A DNA stretch of 24,497 nt from JAFALX01 sp050734185 (lineage in GTDB: Bacteria > Chloroflexota > Dormibacteria > Aeolococcales > Aeolococcaceae), in contig JBOHUE010000170.1 of NCBI GenBank assembly GCA_050734185.1, forward strand, positions 1 through 24,497. Direction: 5' to 3'. The position numbers and the translations under genes were made by a program. Shown here piece after piece: positions 1 through 7,324 of the stretch (its first letter is position 1; the number at the start of each line of letters is the position of its first letter). The notes below the pieces were generated by a model. That model saw nothing but the letters and a program-made list of their open reading frames with translations. It had not been told where the DNA came from and ran no database searches.

Positions 1-1364
1 CCGAGCGCCTGCTGGCGCTGCTGGTCGACGACCCGCCGGTCGACGCCCACTCCGGCGGGGCGGTGCGCGCGGAGGCCGACTCCGCGCTCGATCGCCTGCG
101 CGACGCGGGCGCGGATGCACGGACGTACATCCTGGGTCTCGAGGAGCGGGAGCGCGGCAGCACGGGCATCCGCTCACTCCGTGTGGCGTACAACCGCGTC
201 TTCGGCTACTACATCGAGGTGCCCAACGCTCAACGCGACGCGGTGCCCGAGGCGTACGAGCGAAAGCAGACGCTCGTCGGCGCGGAGCGGTACACCACGC
301 CCGATCTGAAGGAGCAGGAGGCCATCGTGTTGCACGCGCGCGAGCGCGCGCTGGCGCGGGAGCAGGAGCTGCTCCGCGAGGCCGCGGCGCTGGTGGCGAC
401 GCACGCCGCGGCGCTGCTCGACGCGGCGGCCGCCGCCGCCACACTCGACGCCCTGCAATCGCTTGCGGCCGTTGCTGTCGACTGCGGGTGGGTGCGCCCG
501 GCGGTGGACGAGTCCGAGGTGATCGACATCGAGCAGGGACGGCACCCGCTGGTCGAGGGGTCGCTCGGCCCCGGACGCTTCGTCGCAAACGACTGCACGC
601 TGGACGCGGCCGAGCAGGTGCTCATCCTCACGGGCCCCAACATGGCGGGCAAGTCAACGTACCTGCGCCAGGTGGCGATCATTGTCGTGCTGGCGCAGAT
701 CGGTTCATTCGTGCCCGCGATGCGCGCGCGCATCGGCGTCTGCGACCGGGTGTTCACCCGCATCGGTGCGCACGACGACCTCAGCGGCGGCATGTCCACG
801 TTCATGGTGGAGATGGCAGAAACTGCTGCCATCCTCCGCCAGGCGACAGCGCGCAGCCTCGTCATCCTGGACGAGATCGGCCGCGGCACGTCGACGTACG
901 ACGGGCTGAGCATCGCGCGCGCCGTGATCGAGCACCTGCACGACTCCCCGCAGTTGGGCTGCCGGACGCTGTTCGCCACCCACTACCACGAGCTCACCTC
1001 CCTCGCGGAGGAGCTGCCGCGGGTGCGCAACGCGCGCGTCGCGGTGGTGGAGGAGGGGGATCAGGTGACGTTCCTGCACCGCATCGTCCCGGGTGGCGCG
1101 GATCGATCCTTCGGCATCCACGTCGCCCGGCTCGCCGGTGTCCCGGCCTCCGTGCTGACGCGCGCGCGCTATCTGCTCGCAGAGCTCGAACGCACACGGC
1201 CGCTCGACGGTGCGATGCCGCCCGAGTCGGCACAGTTGAGCCTCGACATCGCTGCGCCGTCGCACCCGGTGGTCGACGAGCTCGCGACACTCGACATCGA
1301 CAGCCTCTCGCCGCTTGCGGCGCTCACAACACTGGCTGAGCTCAAGCAGCGCGCTGGGCCGTGA
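1..1364 (+). CDS. mutS: DNA mismatch repair protein MutS (C-terminal half, 5' truncated by window)
   Basis: MutS recognises mispaired bases and uses ATP to recruit MutL. The reading frame is open from base 3, so about 453 codons of a protein usually near 850 residues are present. The lever and clamp region comes first (YNRVFGYYIEV, then a long charged helical stretch). The ABC-type ATPase follows: Walker A GPNMAGKST at about 633-659, the signature-like STFMVEMAET, Walker B LVILDEIGRGTST, and the His switch ATHYHEL. The tail (HPVVDELATLDIDSLSPLAAL, split here as HPVVDELATLDID then SLSPLAAL) matches the usual MutS ending. The stop overlaps the mutL GTG start by four bases (GTGA), so the genes are translationally coupled. 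The upstream promoter and mismatch-binding domain lie outside the window. Confidence 0.97.
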   Translation, partial: ERLLALLVDDPPVDAHSGGAVRAEADSALDRLRDAGADARTYILGLEERERGSTGIRSLRVAYNRVFGYYIEVPNAQRDAVPEAYERKQTLVGAERYTTPDLKEQEAIVLHARERALAREQELLREAAALVATHAAALLDAAAAAATLDALQSLAAVAVDCGWVRPAVDESEVIDIEQGRHPLVEGSLGPGRFVANDCTLDAAEQVLILTGPNMAGKSTYLRQVAIIVVLAQIGSFVPAMRARIGVCDRVFTRIGAHDDLSGGMSTFMVEMAETAAILRQATARSLVILDEIGRGTSTYDGLSIARAVIEHLHDSPQLGCRTLFATHYHELTSLAEELPRVRNARVAVVEEGDQVTFLHRIVPGGADRSFGIHVARLAGVPASVLTRARYLLAELERTRPLDGAMPPESAQLSLDIAAPSHPVVDELATLDIDSLSPLAALTTLAELKQRAGP

Positions 1365-3097
1365 TCACCGCCTCCTGCGTCGCGCGGCTGCCCCAGGTGG
1401 TCGCCGACGCCATCGCCGCCGGTGAGGTGGTCGAACGGCCTGCGTCCGTGGTCAAGGAGCTCGTGGAGAACGCGCTGGACGCCGGGGCGCAACACATCTC
1501 GGTGTCGCTGCACTGCGGCGGGCTCATCGACATCGAGGTATGGGACGACGGTGGCGGTATCGCCGCCGACGATCTCGAACTGGCCCTCGCGCGCCACGCC
1601 ACCTCGAAGATCACGACCAGCGACGATCTGACGCGCGTGCGCACGCTCGGCTTTCGCGGGGAAGCGCTGGCGAGCATCGGCGCAGTGTCCGACCTGACGC
1701 TGGTGTCACGAGACGCCGTCGCGACCGCCGCAACGCAAGTGCGGATGCGGTTCGGCTCGATGCGCGAGCGCAGCATCGTCCCGGCGCAGCAGGGAACGCG
1801 CGTGCACGTCTCCGAGCTGTTCGCCACAACGCCTGCGCGGCTGCGTTTCCTGCACAGCGCTGCCGCAGAGTCTGCCGCGGTCGGGCGCGCGGTGACCGAG
1901 CTCGCGCTCCTCCATCCCGAGGTGGCCGTGACCTGTGTCAGCGACGACCGTGTGCAGCTGCGCACCCACCACCGGGGCACGCTGCGCGACGCGCTCCGTG
2001 CGGTGTACGGCTCGAGCGCCGCCGACCTCATCGAGGTCGAGGCGGTGGGGTCGATCACCGTGACCGGCATGATCAGTACGCCCCACGCGCATCGCGGCCG
2101 GCGCTCCGGGCTGGTCGTGGGCGTCAACCGCCGTCGTGTGCACCATCGTGGCGTGCAGGTTGCGGTCGAGGAAGCCTACCGCGGGCTGATCCCGTCGAAC
2201 CGCTACCCCTATGGCGTGCTGCTCATCGATATCGATCCTGCCGATGTTGACGTCAACGTGCATCCCACCAAGCGTGAGGTGCGCTTCCGCGACGAGCGCC
2301 AGGTGTTCGCCGCCGTGCAACGCGCGTGCTGGTCGGTGCTGCAGACGGCTCCAGTCGCTCCCGGCGACGGGATGCTCGCGCCGGTATGGAACGCACCCCC
2401 GCCGCTGGAGGCCGGCGCGGCAACGTATCGGGCGCCCACCGTCACCGAGCTCGCTGTCGCAGATGAGCCGGCGGCGGCGACCGCCGGCGCACCGCCGCGT
2501 GCACTTGCCGAGCTCCGTCCCTTGCGCGCGCTGGGGCAGGCCGCCGGAACATGGATCACTGCTGAGGCACCCGGCGCGGTCGTGATCGTCGACCCTCATG
2601 CGGCGCACGAGAAGGCCATCTACCACGAGCTGCTCGAGCGCTGGTCGGAGCCGACGACCGCGCCCGACGTGCAGCTACTGTTGATGCCTGCGATCGTCCC
2701 TGCGGACCCCGCGATGCTCGAGCGGCTGGGGCGCCACGGCGAGTTCATCTCCGCGTGCGGATTCGACGTCGAGCCGTTCGGTCCGGATGCGCTGCGCTGC
2801 ACCGCCATTCCCGTGGCCGCTGCCGGCGCCGATCCCGAGCGGCTCGTCGTGGCGCTGCTCGACGCGATCGGCGACGACGGCGTTGCGGTGGACATCAGGC
2901 GGCATCGCATCGCCGCGTTGGTGGCCTGTCACAGCGCGGTGCGCTTCGGCGACCGGCTCACTCTCGACGAGCAGCAACGACTGCTCGATCGATTGGTCGA
3001 GACGCCCGGCGGGATCACGTGTCCGCACGGGCGACCCGCCGTGCGCATCCTCGACGACGCGCAGCTGCGGCGCGCCTTCGGCCGGCCTCCGGCGTGA
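1361..3097 (+). CDS. mutL: DNA mismatch repair protein MutL
   Basis: MutL is the ATP-switched matchmaker of mismatch repair, working after MutS. The protein has 578 residues and begins with GTG inside the mutS stop. The N-terminal GHKL ATPase shows motif I VVKELVENALDAG, motif II DDGGGI and motif III TLGFRGEALASIG. The segment VNVHPTKREVRFRDE closes the transducer domain. The C-terminal domain keeps the zinc/metal-site motifs ACHSAVRFGD and CPHGRP. The endonuclease motif normally written DQHA-x2-E-x4-E reads DPHA-AH-E-KAIY-H: the first Asp, His and Glu are kept, but Gln is Pro and the last Glu is His. It probably still nicks DNA, but that is uncertain. The stop overlaps the miaA start as TGATG. 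Confidence 0.96.
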   Translation: MITASCVARLPQVVADAIAAGEVVERPASVVKELVENALDAGAQHISVSLHCGGLIDIEVWDDGGGIAADDLELALARHATSKITTSDDLTRVRTLGFRGEALASIGAVSDLTLVSRDAVATAATQVRMRFGSMRERSIVPAQQGTRVHVSELFATTPARLRFLHSAAAESAAVGRAVTELALLHPEVAVTCVSDDRVQLRTHHRGTLRDALRAVYGSSAADLIEVEAVGSITVTGMISTPHAHRGRRSGLVVGVNRRRVHHRGVQVAVEEAYRGLIPSNRYPYGVLLIDIDPADVDVNVHPTKREVRFRDERQVFAAVQRACWSVLQTAPVAPGDGMLAPVWNAPPPLEAGAATYRAPTVTELAVADEPAAATAGAPPRALAELRPLRALGQAAGTWITAEAPGAVVIVDPHAAHEKAIYHELLERWSEPTTAPDVQLLLMPAIVPADPAMLERLGRHGEFISACGFDVEPFGPDALRCTAIPVAAAGADPERLVVALLDAIGDDGVAVDIRRHRIAALVACHSAVRFGDRLTLDEQQRLLDRLVETPGGITCPHGRPAVRILDDAQLRRAFGRPPA

Positions 3098-4035
3098 TGC
3101 GTGCCCGGCAGCCCGTGATGGCCATTGTCGGGCCCACATGCACGGGCAAGACGCGACTCGCGGTCTCCCTCGCCAGGCAGCTCGCACCTGCCGAGCTGGT
3201 CAACGCGGATTCGCGCCAGCTTCTGCGCGGGCTCGCGGTGGGCACCTGCTCGCCGACAGCCGCCGACCTCGAGGGCGTGCGCTGCCATCTGCTCGACGAG
3301 GCCGATCCAGGTGACGACTACACCGTCGCCGACTGGTTGCGCCACGCCGAGGAGGTGCTGAGCACTCTCGACCAGCAATCAATCGAGCCCGTGATTGTCG
3401 GCGGCACCGGGCTGTACGTGACTGCGCTGATCGACGGCTACGACCTGGGCCGCGTTGCACCGCAGCCGGAGCTCCGCGCCGAGCGCACGCGGATGGCGTC
3501 GACCGCAAGCGGGCGCGACGCGCTCGTGGCGGAGGTGACGCATCGCGATCCGACGGCGGCCGCGACGCTCGACCTGCACAACCCGCGTCGTGTGGTGCGC
3601 GCGCTCGAGCTGATCGACGCCGCAGGGAGTCTCGCGGCGGCGCGCCGGGCGTCGCCGCGCCCGTCGCTCCTCATCGGCCTCGACGTTCCGAGAGGCACGC
3701 ATGCCGAGTGGGTGCAGCGCCGATGCGATGCGATGTTCGGCAGTGGCGCACTCGTGGACGAGACCGAGCGGGCCCTGCAGCGCGGATGGTCGCGAGCGAC
3801 GCTGCGGCGGTCGGGGATCGGGTATGCGGAGGCATTGGAGATCCTGGACGGCACGATCGACGTCGCCGCCGGCGCCGCTCGTGCGGTGCAGCGCACACTC
3901 CGATACGCGAAGGCGCAGCGAACGTACTTTCATGCCGACGCCCGCGTGCACTGGCTCGATGCGAACGCGGACCGCGACACGCTCCTCGATGCGGCGTGCG
4001 CGCTCCGCGACGCCACGCGCCGCGCGGACCTCTGA
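3097..4035 (+). CDS. miaA: tRNA dimethylallyltransferase MiaA
   Basis: MiaA transfers a dimethylallyl group to the N6 of A37 in tRNAs that read codons starting with U. The start chosen is the ATG sharing its A with the mutL TGA stop, giving 312 residues, the usual family length. Visible motifs are the P-loop GPTCTGKT near residues 11-18, NADSRQ (substrate Asp/Ser region), GGTGLYVTALIDG, NPRRVVRALE, SGIGYAEALE, and the C-terminal RYAKAQRTYFH that contacts tRNA. The frame continues upstream into mutL as an open frame, but that stretch lacks MiaA similarity. The mutS-mutL-miaA order is common in bacteria and supports the assignment. Confidence 0.95.
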   Translation: MRARQPVMAIVGPTCTGKTRLAVSLARQLAPAELVNADSRQLLRGLAVGTCSPTAADLEGVRCHLLDEADPGDDYTVADWLRHAEEVLSTLDQQSIEPVIVGGTGLYVTALIDGYDLGRVAPQPELRAERTRMASTASGRDALVAEVTHRDPTAAATLDLHNPRRVVRALELIDAAGSLAAARRASPRPSLLIGLDVPRGTHAEWVQRRCDAMFGSGALVDETERALQRGWSRATLRRSGIGYAEALEILDGTIDVAAGAARAVQRTLRYAKAQRTYFHADARVHWLDANADRDTLLDAACALRDATRRADL

Positions 4036-4103
4036 CGCCACCGGCCGCCAACAGCGCCGGTGCCGCTCACTGACTGCTATCGGGCATTGCAATCAGCGTC
4101 GGA

Positions 4104-4115
4104 GAACAAACGTTT
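4104..4115 (+). promoter_or_regulatory. LexA (SOS) box upstream of lexA
   Basis: The sequence GAAC-AAAC-GTTT fits the Gram-positive/actinobacterial SOS box GAAC-N4-GTTY. It lies 65 bp before the lexA ATG and touches a possible -35 element, so it is the expected autoregulatory operator. The second half-site ends in T rather than C, as in some known lexA promoters. Confidence 0.75.
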
Positions 4116-4142
4116 GCACTTTCAGCGTCCCCGTGCTACAGT
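4113..4142 (+). promoter_or_regulatory. Candidate lexA promoter
   Basis: A -35-like TTTGCA (4113-4118) and a -10-like TACAGT (4137-4142) are 18 bp apart. Each matches the sigma-70 consensus at four of six bases. The -35 overlaps the SOS box, so LexA binding would block it. This is inferred from sequence only. Confidence 0.4.
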
Positions 4143-4180
4143 CCAAATGCCCACTCCGACAGGAGGAGATTTCGATCAAT

Positions 4181-4846
4181 ATGCCGAACCAACTGAACAC
4201 TCGGCAACAGCAAATCCTCGATTTTCTGCGCGCCCACTCGCGCGATCATGCGTATCCGCCAACCGTCCGTGAGATCGGCCACGCAGTCGGCCTGAGCTCT
4301 TCCTCAACGGTCCAGAACCACCTCAACTCGCTCGAGGCACGCGGCTACATCCGTCGTGACCCCGCGAAGTCGCGCACTGTCGAGGTGGTTGGATCGAACG
4401 AGGCGGCTTCGACGCAATCGGCGTCGGGCGCGACCTCGACCCACGGCCGGATCCTCGCGCTTCCGCTCATCGGCCGCGTCGCGGCGGGTACGCCGATTCT
4501 TGCCGAGCAGAACGTCGAAGACCACATCACCGTCGGCCCCGAGATCGCCAGTGACGAGAGCAGCTACGCGCTCACGGTGCGCGGCGACAGCATGATCGGC
4601 GCCGGCATCCAGGACGGCGACATCGTCGTCGTGCGCCCGCGGAGCGATGCGCCGGCCAACGGCACCATCGTCGTCGCCCGCATGGAGAACGACCTCACCG
4701 GCGAGAGCGAGGTGACGGTCAAGCGCTTCTACCGGGACGGCACCCGGGTACGTCTGCAGCCGGAGAATCCCGCTCTCGAACCGACGTATCCGAAGCAGTT
4801 GCAGCTCGAGGGCGTCGTCACTGCCGTCATTCGTCTCATCGCTTAG
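4181..4846 (+). CDS. lexA: LexA repressor (SOS regulator, S24 protease)
   Basis: LexA represses SOS genes and cleaves itself when RecA filaments form. The protein has 221 residues. The N-terminal winged helix-turn-helix spans about 6-66 (YPPTVREIGHAVGL then SSSSTVQNHLNSLEARGYI). The self-cleavage site is Ala102-Gly103 in VAAGTP. The catalytic Ser137 lies in VRGDSMIGAGI and Lys181 in VTVKRF. A linker rich in Ser, Ala and Thr (about 72-88) separates the domains. The ATG start follows an AGGAGGAG Shine-Dalgarno run (4161-4168), but with a 12-nt gap, longer than usual. An SOS box lies upstream. The gene is convergent with the following membrane-protein gene, with no clear terminator between them. 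Confidence 0.97.
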   Translation: MPNQLNTRQQQILDFLRAHSRDHAYPPTVREIGHAVGLSSSSTVQNHLNSLEARGYIRRDPAKSRTVEVVGSNEAASTQSASGATSTHGRILALPLIGRVAAGTPILAEQNVEDHITVGPEIASDESSYALTVRGDSMIGAGIQDGDIVVVRPRSDAPANGTIVVARMENDLTGESEVTVKRFYRDGTRVRLQPENPALEPTYPKQLQLEGVVTAVIRLIA

Positions 4847-4907
4847 TCGCAGGACGCACAACGTCAGGACTTCCGCGCTTGGTCGCGACGCACACTCCAG
4901 TACCGGG

Positions 4908-5486
4908 TCAGCGGCCGGTCGGATACTGTGCGGTCGGTGGCGGTGCAGGAGGGTGCGGATACGTCTTTTGCGCTGGTGCGATTTCCGGTGCCGGCTCCGG
5001 CGGCACATATCGCGGCAGTGACCCGAGGTATGCGTCCAGCGCAGCCGCCAGCTCCGGTGTCGCCTGACCGTGCACGGTGACGCGCGTCCCGCCGACCTCG
5101 TCGTCCTCGACGGCGCTCATCGCGATGTCCGGACGGTGATCGAGCAGCGGCGGAATCGCCGGGGCGAGCGCCAGGGGCAGCAGGGCGATGAACACCAGGC
5201 TGACGGCCGTCAGGATGAGCAGTGCGAAGACAATCAGCACACCGAGAATCACGGCGACGTCAGCCCCCCAACGCGCGCGGCCCTCGGGGCGCAGGATCAC
5301 GTAGTTGCTGCCGCGCTCCGCGACGACGGTGCCCGGCAGCCGGCGCGCGGCGAAATCGTCCACCACGGCGACGGGATCCTTGGTCGTGCGCAGCGAGAAC
5401 TGGTACGTGTGGGCTCGCGCGTGGTCTTGCCCAGGGAGGTTCTCCACAGCACGCATGTTGTACCGCGTCTCCGCGGCGCTTGGCAC
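4908..5486 (-). CDS. Hypothetical membrane protein with proline-rich tail
   Basis: I do not recognise this 192-residue protein. A soluble N-terminal part (about 25-70) with the stretch YQFSLRTTKDPVAVV is followed by a long hydrophobic region (about 77-114) that could form one or two membrane helices. Next comes a short globular part (RVTVHGQATPELAAALDAYL) and a Pro-rich tail (about 157-192) ending PTGR. The start is uncertain: a GTG at 5486, an ATG eleven codons in (5456), or a GTG three codons later. The gene is convergent with lexA and divergent from the CtaG-like gene. No SOS box precedes it. The hydrophobic core and charge pattern make it a credible real gene rather than a shadow frame. 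Confidence 0.7.
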   Translation of the reverse strand: MPSAAETRYNMRAVENLPGQDHARAHTYQFSLRTTKDPVAVVDDFAARRLPGTVVAERGSNYVILRPEGRARWGADVAVILGVLIVFALLILTAVSLVFIALLPLALAPAIPPLLDHRPDIAMSAVEDDEVGGTRVTVHGQATPELAAALDAYLGSLPRYVPPEPAPEIAPAQKTYPHPPAPPPTAQYPTGR

Positions 5487-5543
5487 ACCCGTCCGCGGCG
5501 CTACGGTTTGGGCACGGGTGTCGCATCTCCCGGGTCGATGCGC

Positions 5544-5549
5544 TAGCCT
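5544..5549 (+). promoter_or_regulatory. -10 element of the CtaG-like gene (leaderless start)
   Basis: TAGCCT fits the TANNNT -10 pattern and ends 6 nt before the ATG at 5556, so transcription would begin at or next to the start codon. No Shine-Dalgarno sequence is present. The -35 region is weak. Confidence 0.5.
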
Positions 5550-5555
5550 CTGAAG

Positions 5556-6494
5556 ATGGCCCTGCCCGCCGCGTCCACCCCCTCGCTGGAGCCGATTCTC
5601 GGAGCGGTGGCGGTGGTCACGGTGCTATCGGTCGCGCTGCTGCTGCACCGCGGCCGCGCTTCACGTCGTCGTCCGCGCTGGTTCTCACTTGCTCTCGCGA
5701 CGGTGCTGCTCGCCGGCATCTGGTTCAGCCCGCTGAACACCATCGCGCAGCACTACCTTCTCTCCGCACACCTGCTGCAGATCACGATCCTCATGGGCGC
5801 GATTCCGCCGCTCCTGCTGCTCGCGCTGCCGCGTCAGCCGGGTGTGCACATCCCGTCGTGGCTGCAGCGGATGCTGCGCTTCGCGGTACACCCAGTCACC
5901 GCGATCATCGCGGTCAACGCGGCCTTCTTCGGATGGCACATCGTGGCGCCGTATCAGGCCGCAATGCAGGACGACAATCTGTACAGCCTGCAGCAGCTGT
6001 CGCTGCTCGTCACGTCGCTCATGTTCTGGTGGCCGATCGTCACGCCGTTCTCGCCGCCCTCGCGGGCCCTGTCGCCACTCGGGAAGATCGGCTACATCGT
6101 CCTCGCGACGATTCCGCAGACGTTTGGTGGGCTGGTGGTGGCGCTCGCGCACCACACGCTGTACCCGCTGTACGCGGACGCACCGCGCCTGATGGGACTC
6201 GACGCACTCACCGACCAGCAGATAGCCGGAGCGGCGATTGCGCTCATCAGCAAAATCGCTTTGTTCACCGCTTTTACGGTGATCTTCGTCGGGATGCTCA
6301 GCACGAGCGCGAGCGACTCCGAAGACGGTGGTGGCGGTGGCGGCGGCGGCGGCCCGCAGGTCGACCGGCCGAGGCCGCGTCCTTCCGGGACGCCACGCTG
6401 GCTCGAGGACCTTCAGGCGGGTCGGACCGTCCCAGAACCGACGCCGCAGTGGCGGATCAAAGACCCGGCAGGGTCAGGACCTCGCCGGGCCTGA
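5556..6494 (+). CDS. CtaG-like membrane protein (caa3-type oxidase assembly family)
   Basis: The caa3_CtaG family assists assembly of the copper centre of caa3-type cytochrome c oxidase at the membrane. This 312-residue protein has about six or seven membrane helices between residues 12 and 255. Family landmarks are SAHLLQ (70-75), IPPLLLLALP, WHIVAPY (127-133), FWWPI, LYPLYAD and DQQIAGAAIALIS. Several histidines usual in the family are absent: the His after SAHxxQ is Ile76, and the LHALEHL-type segment reads LYSLQQL. A Gly-rich linker (nine Gly) and a charged tail follow the last helix. No oxidase subunit genes are nearby. The 3' end overlaps the convergent LysM gene by 38 bp. Confidence 0.85.
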   Translation: MALPAASTPSLEPILGAVAVVTVLSVALLLHRGRASRRRPRWFSLALATVLLAGIWFSPLNTIAQHYLLSAHLLQITILMGAIPPLLLLALPRQPGVHIPSWLQRMLRFAVHPVTAIIAVNAAFFGWHIVAPYQAAMQDDNLYSLQQLSLLVTSLMFWWPIVTPFSPPSRALSPLGKIGYIVLATIPQTFGGLVVALAHHTLYPLYADAPRLMGLDALTDQQIAGAAIALISKIALFTAFTVIFVGMLSTSASDSEDGGGGGGGGGPQVDRPRPRPSGTPRWLEDLQAGRTVPEPTPQWRIKDPAGSGPRRA

Positions 6495-6792
6495 GCCCGG
6501 GGCCAACCAGGTGGTTGGCAGCCTCCAGTTCGCTCACGCGGGATTGCACGTCGCTGTCGCCGTACGCGGCGCTGGCGATGGACCAGAGTGAATCCCCCGC
6601 ATGCACGGTGACGTGCCGCGGCGGGCTGGACGCGCCACCCACCACGCTGCCGATCGCGACAATCGCCGCCACGGCAAGCGCTGCGGCACCCGCGGCCAGC
6701 CGTGCGCGGTGATTACGACGGGAGCGGTGGAACCGGCGGGTGCCGGCTACGTCGATGACTGCCCACGGCCTGCTGCGAACATGCGTTCCCAT
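6457..6792 (-). CDS. Small membrane-anchored LysM protein, probable SOS-induced division inhibitor (YneA/ChiZ-like)
   Basis: The 111-residue protein has a basic N-terminus (about 18-32, Arg-rich), one membrane helix (about 33-53), and a single LysM peptidoglycan-binding domain (about 60-109, with HAGDSLWSIASAAYGD and LRPGEVLTLP). This layout and size match YneA of Bacillus and Rv2719c/ChiZ of Mycobacterium, small LysM proteins near lexA that delay division after DNA damage. The ATG at 6792 is preferred over a GTG-type start 20 codons upstream because a full promoter ends 6 nt before it. A perfect SOS box lies in that promoter's spacer. No hydrolase domain is present. The damage-response role is inference from promoter, architecture and nearby lexA. 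Confidence 0.85.
   Translation of the reverse strand: MGTHVRSRPWAVIDVAGTRRFHRSRRNHRARLAAGAAALAVAAIVAIGSVVGGASSPPRHVTVHAGDSLWSIASAAYGDSDVQSRVSELEAANHLVGPGLRPGEVLTLPGL
6464..6489. terminator. Hairpin spanning the convergent ends of the CtaG-like and LysM genes
   Basis: CCCGGC (6464-6469) pairs with GCCGGG (6484-6489), and inner GGT/ACC extends the stem. It lies between the two stop codons, inside the overlapping coding ends. There is no U-tract, so termination in either direction is only a possibility. Confidence 0.35.
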
Positions 6793-6798
6793 GGGGCC

Positions 6799-6827
6799 AG
6801 CATACGGGGAACGGATGTTCGAGTCAA
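6799..6827 (-). promoter_or_regulatory. Promoter of the LysM gene (leaderless)
   Basis: On the minus strand TTGACT (-35, 6827-6822) and TATGCT (-10, 6804-6799) are separated by exactly 17 bp. The -10 ends 6 nt before the ATG at 6792, so the transcript should begin at or next to the start codon. The whole spacer is occupied by the LexA box. Confidence 0.75.
6809..6820 (-). promoter_or_regulatory. LexA (SOS) box in the LysM promoter
   Basis: The sequence is GAAC-GGAT-GTTC on the plus strand and GAAC-ATCC-GTTC on the minus strand. It is a perfect GAAC-N4-GTTC inverted repeat with an added C/G pair on the GTTCG side. It sits between the -35 and -10 elements, where LexA would exclude RNA polymerase. 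Confidence 0.85.
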
Positions 6828-6856
6828 GCGCTCGGGCTCGCGTCTGGCTCAACGGC

Positions 6857-6862
6857 CATAAT
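6857..6862 (+). promoter_or_regulatory. -10 element of the Nudix gene (leaderless start)
   Basis: CATAAT matches the -10 consensus at five of six bases and ends 7 nt before the GTG at 6870. No Shine-Dalgarno sequence is present and no convincing -35 is seen. It is divergent from the LysM promoter 30 bp away. Confidence 0.5.
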
Positions 6863-6869
6863 TCCGCCG

Positions 6870-7310
6870 GTGGCGGCAGGACCGAGGATTCGCGTGGGGG
6901 TCTGCCTCACCGACGACGATCACATGCTGCTGGTGGAGCACGAGAAGAACGGCCGGCGGTACTGGCTGGTGCCCGGGGGTGGCGTCGAGGTGGGGGAGAC
7001 TCTTCGCGCCGCAGCTGCGCGCGAGATGGTGGAGGAGACCGGCTACACGATCAGCGTCGGCCGGCTCCTGGTCATCTGCGAGGCGATCGAGCCGGGTGGG
7101 CGGCACATCGTCAACCTCGTGTACCGCGGGGAGCGCACCGGCGGCGCGCTGGCGGTGGGGCGTGACCGCTCGCTGCGCGACGCCGTCTGGCAGCCGCGCT
7201 CCGCCATCGCAGGCCTGACGATGTACCCGCCGATCAGCGCCGAGCTGCTCGCCTGCTGGGACGAGGACTTCGCCGGGCCGCTGCGCGACCTCGGCAACGT
7301 CTGGCGCTGA
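6870..7310 (+). CDS. Nudix hydrolase
   Basis: Nudix enzymes cleave nucleoside diphosphates linked to other groups. The 146-residue protein has a complete Nudix box (G-x5-E-x7-REUxEExGU), visible as GGVEVGE, seven residues, then REMVEETGY at about 34-56. The N-terminal beta strands (RIRVGVCLTDDDHMLLVEHE) and the C-terminal part (MYPPISAELL) fit the fold. The start is GTG, supported by the -10 element 7 nt upstream. The substrate cannot be told from sequence. It shares a divergent promoter region with the SOS-controlled LysM gene, so a link to nucleotide-pool cleaning after damage is possible but unproven. It is convergent with the recombinase gene. Confidence 0.92.
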   Translation: MAAGPRIRVGVCLTDDDHMLLVEHEKNGRRYWLVPGGGVEVGETLRAAAAREMVEETGYTISVGRLLVICEAIEPGGRHIVNLVYRGERTGGALAVGRDRSLRDAVWQPRSAIAGLTMYPPISAELLACWDEDFAGPLRDLGNVWR

Positions 7311-7324
7311 GCCGGGGCCTCAGC
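7306..7324. terminator. Hairpin spanning the stops of the Nudix and recombinase genes
   Basis: GCTGAG (7306-7311) and CTCAGC (7319-7324) form a perfect 6-bp stem with a 7-nt loop. It contains both convergent stop codons. There is no T-tract on either side, so a bidirectional terminator role is tentative. Confidence 0.4.

Noticed and set aside
5485..5521. Inverted repeat ACACCCGT ... ACGGGTGT between the divergent membrane-protein genes
   Set aside because: The arms are 21 bp apart, GC-rich and overlap one possible start codon. Chance is likely at this base composition.
6793..6852. A 20-codon N-terminal extension of the LysM protein
   Set aside because: It would place the -35, LexA box and -10 inside the coding region. 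The extension has no conserved features.
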